This document shows, one piece after another, positions 32,404 through 41,600 of a stretch of DNA of 64,000 bases. The stretch is from Nitriliruptor sp040882055 (GTDB lineage: Bacteria; Actinomycetota; Nitriliruptoria; Nitriliruptorales; Nitriliruptoraceae). Each line of letters begins with the position of its first letter. Position 1 is the stretch's first letter. Position numbers and translations under genes: made by a program. The stretch is from the NCBI GenBank assembly GCA_040882055.1, contig JBBECA010000051.1, positions 1 to 64,000 of the forward strand, in the 5' to 3' direction. Below the pieces are notes generated by a model. The model did no database searches. It saw only the letters and a program-made list of their open reading frames with translations, and was not told the DNA's origin.

Positions 32404-35400
32404 TGGGACCCCGCGACCTGCTCCCCCTCTTCCCCGGCGTCGGTTCGGGGCGGTCCTGGCCCGTCCTCCGCCAGCTGACCGGCGACGACCGGCGTGGCCT
32501 CGGCGCCGCCGTCCGCTCGGCTGCCACCGAAGGGACGACGCCGCGGACCGACGAGGCCGACGAGGTGGTGGCCTCGATCTGCCCCTTCTGCGCGGTCGGG
32601 TGTGGGCAGCGCGTCTTCGTGCAGGACGGCGAGATCACCCACATCGAGGGTGACCCCGACAGCCCGATCTCGCGGGGGCGGCTGTGTCCGCGCGGTTCCT
32701 CGACGCGGGAGATGGTGACGGGGCCCGCCCGCGAGCTGCAGGTCCGCTACCGCCGGCCGGGCGGGCGCGACTGGGAGGACCTCGACCTCGACACCGCGAT
32801 GGACATGATCGCCGACCGGGTGATCGACGCGCGTGACACCGGGTGGGAGGCGCACGACGAGCACGGTTCGCCGCTCAACCGGACGATGGGCTTCGGCAGC
32901 CTCGGCGGCGCGGCGCTCGACAACGAGGAGAACTACCTGCTCAAGAAGCTGTTCACGGCGCTCGGCGCGGTGCAGATCGAGAACCAAGCCCGGATATGAC
33001 ACAGCTCCACGGTCCCGGGTCTCGGGACCAGCTTCGGTCGCGGCGGCGCGACCACCTACCCCCAGGATCTGGTCAACAGCGACTGCATCGTCCTGATGGG
33101 CTCGAACATGGCCGAGAACCACCCGGTCGCGTTCCAGTGGGTCATGGAGGCCAAGGAGCGGGGCGCCGAGATCGTCCACGTCGACCCGCGGTTCACCCGG
33201 ACCAGCGCCGTCGCGGACGCGTTCGTGCCGATCCGACCGGGGACCGACATCGCCTTCCTCGGCGGCCTGATCCGCTACGTCCTCGCCCAGGAGGCTGACC
33301 TCCGCGAGTACGTGGTGGCCTACACCAACGCCTCGCACATCATCGCCGAAGGGGTCGAGCTGCCCGACGACGCCGCCGGCTACTTCAGCGGGTGGGACCC
33401 GGAGAGCGGTTACGACAGCACCACGTGGCGGTACGAAGGGGATGCGCCGGACGCCCACGCCGCAGCAGGCGACCGCCACAACCGCGTCGAGGGCGACGAT
33501 CCCCACCGCGGTGCCACCGCCGACGACGCCGAGGAGGGCGGCCAGGCCTTCGAGGGAGGATCGATCCGCAACGTCAACGCGATCGAGACCGACCCGACCC
33601 TCCAGCACCCGCGGTGCGTCTACCAGCTGCTCACGCGCCACTACGCGCGGTACACCCCGGACGTCGTCGCCGACACCTGCGGCATCACCGAGGAACAGTT
33701 CCTCACGGTCGCCCGGTCGCTGTGCGAGAACTCCGGCCGCGAACGCACCTCGGCGTTCGTGTACTCGGTGGGGTGGACCCAGCACAGCGTCGGGGTCCAG
33801 TACATCCGGGCGGCGTCGATCCTCCAGCTCCTGCTCGGCAACATCGGCCGGCCGGGCGGTGGGATCCTCGCGCTCCGCGGCCACGCCAGCATCCAGGGGT
33901 CGACCGACATCCCGACGCTCTACGACCTGTTGCCCGGCTACCTCCCGATGCCGTCAGCCGGGGACCACGACACCCTCGACGACTACGAGCGGCGGACGAC
34001 CGCCGCGAAGGGCTACTGGTCGCAGGGACGCAGCTTCCTCGTCAGCCTGCTCCGAGCGTGGTGGGGCGAGCACGCGCTCGAGCGCGACGACCTCGGCTTC
34101 GGCTACCTACCGCGCATCACCGGCGACCACTCGGTCTACCCGACCACGATCGACATGTTCACGGGGAAGGTGAAGGGCTACATGCTCTTCGGGCAGAACC
34201 CGGCCGTGGGGTCGGCGAACTCACGGCTGCACCGCCTGGCCTACGCCTCGCTCGAGTGGTTGGTGGTCCGTGACCTGTCGATGATCGAGAGCGCCACGTT
34301 CTGGAAGGACGGCCCCGAGGTCGAGTCGGGCGAACTGGTGCCCGAGGACGTCGGGACCGAGGTGTTCTTCCTGCCCGCCGCCGCGCACGTGGAGAAGGAC
34401 GGGACCTTCACCAACACCCAGCGGCTGTTGCAGTGGCACCACGCGGCGGTCGAGCCGGCGGGTGATGCCCGGAGCGACCTGTGGTTCGCCTACCACCTCG
34501 GTGTGCGGATCCGCACCAAGCTGCTGGCCCGCGCCGGCGGGACACCGGCCGAACGTGATCTCCCGCTGCACCACCTCACCTGGGACTACCCGACCCACGG
34601 CCCCCACGGTGAACCGTCGGCGGACGCGGTGCTCCGCGAGATCAACGGTTACGACGCCGACGGCCGCCCGCTCGCGACCTTCAACGACCTCGAGGCCGAC
34701 GGTTCCACCTCGTGCGGGTGCTGGATCTACGCCGGCGCCTACGCCGATGGGATCAACCAGACCGCACGCAGGACGGCGTGGACCGAGATGGGGCCGGCGG
34801 CCAAGGAGTGGGGGTGGGCCTGGCCCAACGACCGCCGGATGCTCTACAACCGCGCATCTGCCGACCCCGCCGGCGCACCCTGGTCCGACCGGAAGCGCTA
34901 CGTGTGGTGGGACGAGGAGGCGGAACGCTGGACCGGGTTCGACACCCCCGACTTCGCGCCGACCATGCGTCCCGACCACCAGGCGCCCGCGGACGCCACC
35001 GGCGTCGGTGCGCTGAACGGTGACGACCCGTTCCTGATGCAGGCCGACGGCAAGGCGTGGCTGTGGGCCCCAGCCGGTCTGCTCGACGGGCCGCTGCCGA
35101 TGCACCTCGAGCCGGTCGAATCGCCGGTCGACAACCTCCTCCACCCGGTGCGCTCGAACCCGCTCGCCGAACTGCTGCCGCACGAGCACAACCCGCACCA
35201 CCCCGTGGGCGACGCCCCGGGTGCGGACGCCTACCCGCTGGTGTCGACCAGCTACCGCATCGCCGAGCACCACACCGCCGGCGGCATGAGCCGCTTCGGC
35301 ACCCGGCTCGCGGAGCTGGCACGTGAGATGTTCGTCGAGGTCCACCCCGCCCTGGCCGCCGAACGCGGGCTGGTGCACGGCGGGTGGGCGACGATCATCA

Positions 35401-35729
35401 GCGCCCGCTCCGCGATCGAAGCGCGCGTGATGATCACCGAGCGGATCGCCCCGCTGCGTGTCGGCGGACGGGCCATCCACCAGGTCGGGTTGCCCTACCA
35501 CTGGGGCCCGAACGGGACGGCGTCGGGCGACGCGGCCAACGACCTCTACGCGATCGCGATGGACCCGAACGTGCACATCCAGGAGGTCAAGGGGACCACG
35601 TGTGACATCGTGGCTGGCCGCCGCCCCCGCGACGCGGGGCTCCGCCGGCTGGTCGCCCGACACGCCACCGAACCCGAGGCGGTACGCCACGAACGGCGGC
35701 TCACCGCAGCCCGCGACGGAGGTCGTTGA
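32403..35729 (+). CDS. fdhA: Selenocysteine-containing formate dehydrogenase catalytic subunit
   Basis: The gene reads through an in-frame UGA at 32997-32999, giving 1108 residues with selenocysteine at 199. The context ENQARI-Sec-HSSTVPGLGTSFGRG matches the active-site region of FdnG/FdoG-type molybdo- or tungsto-formate dehydrogenases, where Sec-His follows this sequence. The N-terminus has a [4Fe-4S] motif CPFCAVGCGQ. MGD-binding segments such as LMGSNMAENHPVAFQWVMEAK, FGQNPAVGSANSRLHRLAYASLEWLVVRD and GLPYHWGPNG follow. Unlike FdnG, no twin-arginine signal is apparent at the N-terminus. It is about 90 residues longer than FdnG, partly from an acidic insert near 345-400. ATG 32403 overlaps the ctaG stop. 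Confidence 0.95.
33011..33029 (+). promoter_or_regulatory. Bacterial SECIS-like hairpin downstream of the fdhA UGA
   Basis: GGTCCCG (33011-33017) pairs perfectly with CGGGACC (33023-33029) around the loop GGTCT (33018-33022). The loop begins 18 nt after the UGA, the same loop sequence and distance as I recall for E. coli fdhF, where SelB binds. The bulged U of the E. coli element is not evident here. This supports selenocysteine insertion rather than termination. Confidence 0.92.
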
Positions 35730-36743
35730 GTGACCCACTCGAGCCACGACAGCGACCTGCTCAACCACCCCGGCGGCCCGGTCCAGGGCAGCGCCGGGAC
35801 GCGTTTCGGGTTCTTCACCGACACCTCGGTGTGCATCGGGTGCAAGGCGTGCGAGGTCGCGTGCAAGGAGTGGAACCAGGTCCCGGCCCGTGAGGAGTCG
35901 GGTTTCACGGGCCACTCGATGGACAACACCGGCGCGCTCGGCGCCGATTCGTGGCGTCACGTGGCCTTCATCGAGCAGCCGGCGGGGCACGTGCCCGCCA
36001 GCGGCGGTGCAGGCGTCGACGGGGATGCCGAGGTCAGCGGTCGTGTCGGGCTCGAGTGGTTCGGTGAGGACCCGGGCCTGCCCCCCGGTGCACACGGCAG
36101 CGAGGAGCAGCGGGAGGTCCCGAACTTCGGTGGCGCCGAGCTGGCCGCACCGGGCGTCACCGACTTCCGGTGGCTGATGAGCTCGGACGTGTGCAAGCAC
36201 TGCACCGAAGCGGCCTGCCTCGAGGTGTGTCCGACCGGTGCGATCTTCTACACCGAGTTCTCCACGGTGGTCGTCCAGGACGAGGTGTGCAACGGCTGTG
36301 GGTACTGCGTCACGGCCTGTCCGTACGGGGTCATCGAGCGCCGCTCCCCCGGCCAGCACGGCGGTGGCGGGGCCTTCAAGTGCACGATGTGTTACGACCG
36401 GATGCGCGGCGAACAGCAGCCGGCGTGCGCGCAGGCGTGCCCGACCGACTCGATCCAGTTCGGTCCCCTCGACGAGCTCCGCGCGCGGGCCGAGGTGCGG
36501 GCCGAGGACCTCATCGCCGCGGGGGTGCCGGGGGTCCAGCTCTACGGGGCCGACCCCGACTCGGGTGTCGGCGGCAACGGCGCCTTCTTCCTGCTGCTCG
36601 ACGACCCCGAGGTCTACGGGCTGCCGCCGGACCCCGTCACGCCGACCCGGAACCTGCGGCAGATCTGGGGGTCGGCGGGCGCCGCCGCGCTCGGGTTGGC
36701 CGCCGCGGTCGCCGTGGCGTTCGCCACCGGGGGGCGTCGATGA
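35730..36743 (+). CDS. fdhB: Formate dehydrogenase iron-sulfur (beta) subunit
   Basis: A 337-residue ferredoxin-type subunit carrying electrons from FdhA to the membrane. Four Cys clusters are visible: CIGCKACEVACKEWN, CKHCTEAACLEVCPTGA, CNGCGYCVTACPYG and CTMCYDRMRGEQQPACAQACPT. The C-terminal helix (AAALGLAAAVAVAFATGGRR) resembles the single membrane anchor of FdnH. GTG 35730 directly abuts the fdhA stop; the stop overlaps the next gene (ATGA). Confidence 0.95.
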   Translation: MTHSSHDSDLLNHPGGPVQGSAGTRFGFFTDTSVCIGCKACEVACKEWNQVPAREESGFTGHSMDNTGALGADSWRHVAFIEQPAGHVPASGGAGVDGDAEVSGRVGLEWFGEDPGLPPGAHGSEEQREVPNFGGAELAAPGVTDFRWLMSSDVCKHCTEAACLEVCPTGAIFYTEFSTVVVQDEVCNGCGYCVTACPYGVIERRSPGQHGGGGAFKCTMCYDRMRGEQQPACAQACPTDSIQFGPLDELRARAEVRAEDLIAAGVPGVQLYGADPDSGVGGNGAFFLLLDDPEVYGLPPDPVTPTRNLRQIWGSAGAAALGLAAAVAVAFATGGRR

Positions 36744-37732
36744 GCACCGCGCACGCGGCTCCCACCGCCGGTCCGACCGGCGCCGCCGGCGGCACCGAGC
36801 AGCGCGTCTACACCGACGCGGACGGCACCACCATCGCGGTGCCGACCTACCACGGCCGCCCGGTGATCAAGGAGCCGGCCTGGACCTGGGAGGTCCCCTG
36901 GTACCTGTTCGCCGGAGGGATGGCGGGCGCATCGTCGGTGCTCGTCCTCGGAGCGAAGCTGGCCGGGCACCACGAACTCGCCGACCGGGCCCGGTGGGTG
37001 GCGGCAGCCGGTGTCGCCGTCAGCCCCCCGCTGCTGATCGCCGACCTCGGCCGTCCGACGCGGTTCCTCAACATGCTCCGGGTCTTCAAACCGACGTCGG
37101 TGATGAGCGTCGGCAGCTGGATCCTCGCGTCGTACTCCGGGGTGGCCGGCGCGGCCAGCGGGCTGCGTGCGCTCGATCGGCTGCCGCCCCTCCAGGACGC
37201 GTGCGACGTCGTCGCGGCGGGGCTCGGTGCCGGCATGACCGTCTACACGGGCGCGTTGGTGGCGGACACCTCGATCCCGGTGTGGCACGAGGCGCGGCGA
37301 CACCTCCCCCCGCTGTTCGCCGCCTCGGGGCTGGCGGCTGCGGGTGCGGCCGCGACGCTGGTCACCTCACCGGAGGGCTCGAGGCCGGCCCGACGGGCCG
37401 CGGTGCTCGGAGCGGCGCTCGAGCTGACGGTGGACACCGCGATGCGACGTCACCTCGGTCCGATCGGGGAGGTCTACGGACGCGAGGAGGCCGGACGCTT
37501 CCACCGCGCGGCGCGCGCAGTGACCACGACCGGGGCCGCGCTCGTCGCCGTCGGCGGTGGGCGCCGCCGGGGGGTGACGGTGGCGGGTTCGGCGCTGCTG
37601 CTCGCCGGGAGCGTCTGCACCCGGTGGGCCGTGTACCGGGCGGGGTTCCAGTCGGCCCGCGACCCGGTGGCCACGCTCGGCCCGCAGCGTGCCCGCCTCG
37701 TGCGTGGCGAGCGGACCCGCGCCCGGAGCTGA
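36740..37732 (+). CDS. NrfD/PsrC-type membrane subunit of the formate dehydrogenase
   Basis: A 330-residue polytopic membrane protein of the NrfD (polysulfide-reductase PsrC) family, expected to bind quinone and anchor FdhAB. Typical features are WTWEVPWYLFAGGMAGASSVL, a region with IADLGRPTRFLNMLRVFKPTSVMSVGSWILASYS and further helices with GAGMTVYTGALVADTSIPVWHEA. It replaces the FdnI-type cytochrome b, so no haem is expected. A 35-residue soluble lead precedes helix one. ATG 36740 overlaps the fdhB stop. It is the last gene of the respiratory operon, followed by a strong hairpin. Confidence 0.9.
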   Translation: MSTAHAAPTAGPTGAAGGTEQRVYTDADGTTIAVPTYHGRPVIKEPAWTWEVPWYLFAGGMAGASSVLVLGAKLAGHHELADRARWVAAAGVAVSPPLLIADLGRPTRFLNMLRVFKPTSVMSVGSWILASYSGVAGAASGLRALDRLPPLQDACDVVAAGLGAGMTVYTGALVADTSIPVWHEARRHLPPLFAASGLAAAGAAATLVTSPEGSRPARRAAVLGAALELTVDTAMRRHLGPIGEVYGREEAGRFHRAARAVTTTGAALVAVGGGRRRGVTVAGSALLLAGSVCTRWAVYRAGFQSARDPVATLGPQRARLVRGERTRARS

Positions 37733-37768
37733 CGGCCCCCGGAGCGGTCGAGGGCGTACCGAGACAGC

Positions 37769-37795
37769 TCGGGGCCGGCTCGTGCCCGGCCCCGA
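37769..37795. terminator. Bidirectional hairpin between the fdh operon and recX
   Basis: TCGGGGCCGG (37769-37778) pairs perfectly with CCGGCCCCGA (37786-37795) over a 7-nt loop, in the 69-bp gap between two convergent stops. No U-tract follows, as is common in high-GC actinobacteria. Confidence 0.75.
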
Positions 37796-37801
37796 GGATC
37801 G

Positions 37802-38539
37802 TCAGCGTTCGGCGGCGCGGGCGGGGTCGCGGCTGACGTCGACGGCCATGCGGGCGACCTTCCGGGCCAGACCCTCGGGGTACCCGCGCCGGGCGACGTG
37901 GCCGACGGTGCGCCGGTACGCGGCGTCGGGCTCGACGCCGGTGAGCCGGTCGGCCTTGTCGCGAGCGACGGCGAACGCTGCTGCCTCCTGGTCCTCGGCC
38001 TCGACGGGTGCGAGCACCTGGTCGACGGTGTCACGGTCGAAACCGCGTGCGTGCAGATCCTTGCGCAGCCGCGTCGGTGCGTGCCCCTTGGCGCGGCGCT
38101 CCTCGACGAGCGCGGTCGCCATCGCGAGATCGTCGACGAGCCGTTCGGCGTGGGCCCGTTCGATGATGAGATCGACCGCCGCGGGCGGGGTGTCCCGCTC
38201 GGCGAGCTTGCGGCGGAGGCGGCCGACCGACTGCGGGGCGTTCGCCGTCGAACGTCGCACGAATGCGAGGCCCTCGGAGACGTCGTCGGCCAGGGATGCC
38301 TCGGCCGGCGGGCGGGTCGCCGCGGCCTCGGCGGCGCGTCGCTCCGCCTCCGCGGAGGCGGCCCGAGCCAGCTGCTGTGCCTCGCGCTGCGACACATCGG
38401 TCCGGTCCGGCGCGTCGTTCGTAGGTGCGGCGCCCCCCGGCCGCTCGGCCTCCCGGCCGGGAGCGGGTGGCGGGGACACGCGGATCGGCTCCCGCTCGAT
38501 CCCCCGCTCGGCGAGCCAGGCTTCGGCGTCACGAGGCAC
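37802..38539 (-). CDS. recX: RecA regulator RecX
   Basis: A 245-residue RecX family protein that modulates RecA filaments. The conserved three-helix repeats are visible (SVGRLRRKLAERDTPPAAVDLIIERAHAERLVDD, MATALVEERRAKGHAPTRLRKDLHARGFDRDTVDQVL, RRTVGHVARRGYPEGLARKVAR). The N-terminal 75 residues are Pro/Ala/Glu-rich and probably disordered. It starts at ATG 38539, 66 bp after the recA stop, an arrangement typical of recA-recX operons. Confidence 0.93.
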   Translation of the reverse strand: MPRDAEAWLAERGIEREPIRVSPPPAPGREAERPGGAAPTNDAPDRTDVSQREAQQLARAASAEAERRAAEAAATRPPAEASLADDVSEGLAFVRRSTANAPQSVGRLRRKLAERDTPPAAVDLIIERAHAERLVDDLAMATALVEERRAKGHAPTRLRKDLHARGFDRDTVDQVLAPVEAEDQEAAAFAVARDKADRLTGVEPDAAYRRTVGHVARRGYPEGLARKVARMAVDVSRDPARAAER

Positions 38540-38605
38540 GGTGGTCTCCTCGGTCGTCGGGGCGAGTGGGGCCGGGATCCAACCCGGCCCGGAACAAAAG
38601 CAGGG

Positions 38606-41600
38606 TCAGCCGAGCTCGAAGCCGTCGTCGGGGCCGTCCTCGACGGGGTGCTCGGTCGCGGCCAGTGGCGAGAGCCCGAGCTTCTCCTTGACCTTCTTCT
38701 CGATCTCGAGGGCGACGTCCTCGTGCTCCTTGAGGAACGTGCGGGCGTTCTCCTTGCCCTGCCCGAGCTGTTCGCCGTCGTAGGTGTACCAAGCACCCGC
38801 CTTGCGGATGATGCCCTCCTCGACACCGACGTCGATGAGCGAGCCCTGCTTGGAGATGCCCTCGCCGTAGATGATGTCGAACTCGGCCTGCCGGAACGGC
38901 GGCGCGACCTTGTTCTTGACGACCTTGACCCGGACGCGGTTGCCGACCGCGTCGGTGCCGTCCTTCAGGGTCTCGATGCGGCGCACGTCGAGCCGGACCG
39001 AGGAGTAGAACTTCAGCGCACGCCCACCCGGGGTGGTTTCAGGTGAGTTGTGCACGACGACACCGTCGGCGAGGTAACTGTGCGTGCCCTCGATCTCGAT
39101 ATCGAAACGGTGGGTGTGCCGGCCGTTCGGCGCCTTGCGGGCGATGTCCACGATCGGCATCGGCACGGCGACGTCCCGCGGCTCCTCGAAGACCGGCACG
39201 TCGTCGAACTGTCCCTGGAACCGGGGCAGGAGCTTGTACGCCATCGACGGGTGGACGTAGGGAGCGACCAACTCGTGGAGCTTCGCCGTCTCGGCGGTCG
39301 GGAACACCAGGTAGGCGTTGCCGCCACGCTCCGTGAGGTTCGCGTGGAGTTCGAAGGTGTCGGCGAGGTGGTCCCGGAGCCGTTGACGCGAACCAGGATC
39401 GAACGCCTGGACGCAGATCTCGCTTCGCCCGCTGCCACCGCGAGTGCGTTCCTGCAAACCTTTCGAACGCAGCTCGAACGAGCCATCATCCTGGTACCAG
39501 ATCGCGATCGACCTGGCCGACAAACGCTTGAGGTAGTCCCAGCTCAGGACCTTGGTACCAGCGAAGTAGACGGCATCTCGTAGCTCAGCGAGCTCAGGTA
39601 GCGGCTGTACGTCGTGGAAGACGGCGCCCTTCTGGTTCGTCGAGCGACTCACCGACAGGTTGGTGAAGTGCGACCCCTTCCAGTCGGCGTAGCCGGCTTG
39701 CTCCACGCCGTGACCGAACCGGTAGCGAGCACCGTGCCCGCTGCGCGATGGCGACAGCGCGCCGTCCCCCATCAGCCCCCCGAGGAGCACGTCCCACTGG
39801 TAGGCCGAGAGGCGGTGTTGAACCCGCTGAAGGACGGTCTGACCCACCTCGAGGTCACCGGCGTGGACCCAGCCGTACGGCGTGGAGATCAGGTGGTTCG
39901 CCGTGACGCTGAACTGAGAGCGACCGTTGCCACTACCGCGGGCGACGGTGAACTTCAGGAACTCGTCGGTGGGCCCGTTGTCGAACCAGTTCACGACCTT
40001 GCGTGAGACGAACTCGTCCCGCGTGATGTCGTAGGAGAGCACCTCCACCGGGAGCTTCTGGTTGACGATCTTGCCGATCTTCTCCTGCGTGCCGTCGGCG
40101 AGCGTCACCCGCGTGTCGTAGGAGAAGCAACCGAACATCACCCCGATCTTCTCGCGCAGCTGGTTGATGAAGATGATGGCGGTGTCCGAGCGGTGCAGGT
40201 CGCCGGCGATCTTGCGCAGCGCCTGGGACATCAGGCGGGCCTGGAGACCGACGTGGCTGTCGCCCATGTCGCCCTCGATCTCGGCCTTCGGCGTCAGGGC
40301 CGCGACCGAGTCGACGACGATGAGGTCGACCGCCGAGGACCGGATCAGCATCGAGGCGATCTCGAGCGCCTGTTCACCGGTGTCCGGCTGCGAGACCAGC
40401 AGCTCGTTGATGTCGACCCCGAGAGCGCGGGCGTACTGGGGGTCGAGCGCGTGTTCGGCGTCGATGAACGCCGCGATACCGCCCTGCTTCTGGCACTCGG
40501 CCACCGCGTGGAGGGCGACGGTGGTGTTGTGCGACAGCACCCCGTTGGCGAGGAAGCTGTGCGTCCCGGGGACGACCACGTCGAAGGTCGGCTGCGTCCC
40601 CGCGTCCTCGATGGCGGTGATCCGCTCGAAGGTCAGGGGTCGCGCCGCGAGCTCGTGGAGCTGGGCGACCAGCGGTCGCGCGCTGGCGGGGACGTGCTTC
40701 CCCTCGATCCAGTCCAGCACGGCCAGCAGACGGCGTGGCGAGCAGTCGATCGACCCGTTCTCACGGCCGGTCAGGTCGCTGCGACGCAGGTCGTGGATCA
40801 GCCGATCGAGCTCACGGTCGCCTCCGAGGGCATCGCGCAGATCGACGAGGAGATCGGTCAGGTGCGGCAGGTGCTCGTGGCGTGAAGCCGGCGTGGTGTC
40901 CGGCGTGTCGGCCAGGTGCCGCGCTACCTGGCCTGCACGACGAGCGGAGCGGAAGCCGACCTGCTCCAGGAACCGGTCCACAGCACCCGAACCGATGAGC
41001 ACGGTGTGGTAGTCGTGGTCGAGTTCGTCGTTGTGGCGCGTCCGCAGCGTCGCGGGGATGCCGAGCCCGTAGAGGAGCAACTGGACCTGCTCGGCGAGGG
41101 TGCGTGACGCGCTGGTGAGCCCGATCCCCGGCCCGGCTTCGATCCAGCCGTCGCCCTCGTACAGCGCCGACAGGAAGGCCCGCTGGATCTTGGCACCGCT
41201 GGTCCGGACCCCGTGCGGCACCTCCTTGGCGGCGGACCCGGTGTAGGCCAGGCCGTAGTCGTCGGCGAGCTGCCGTCGCGCCGCGGTGTCGTGGATGCGG
41301 TGGTCCTTGCCGGCGTAGGTGCGTACCCGCTCCGCCGGAACGTCGAGGACGTGTTCGACGAGCTGGAGGTACTCCTCGAGCACGTCCGGGTCGTGAGCGT
41401 TGGTGAACGTGATCGAGTTGCGGTTGCTCTCCCCCAGCGTGCCCTCGGCGACGAGGTAACCGAGCAGGACGGCCTCGTCCTCGGAGAGCGCCCCGGCGCC
41501 GTTCGCGGTCTCGGCCCCGAAGAGCGCCGACACCAGGACGTCACCCTCTGCCAACTCCGCCACGCGCCGCCAGACGATGCGGCCCCGTTCGTTGAGCACC

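Noticed and set aside
32997..32999. UGA in fdhA read as a nonsense mutation making a pseudogene
   Set aside because: It falls exactly at the family's selenocysteine position and is followed by a SECIS-like hairpin at the right distance.
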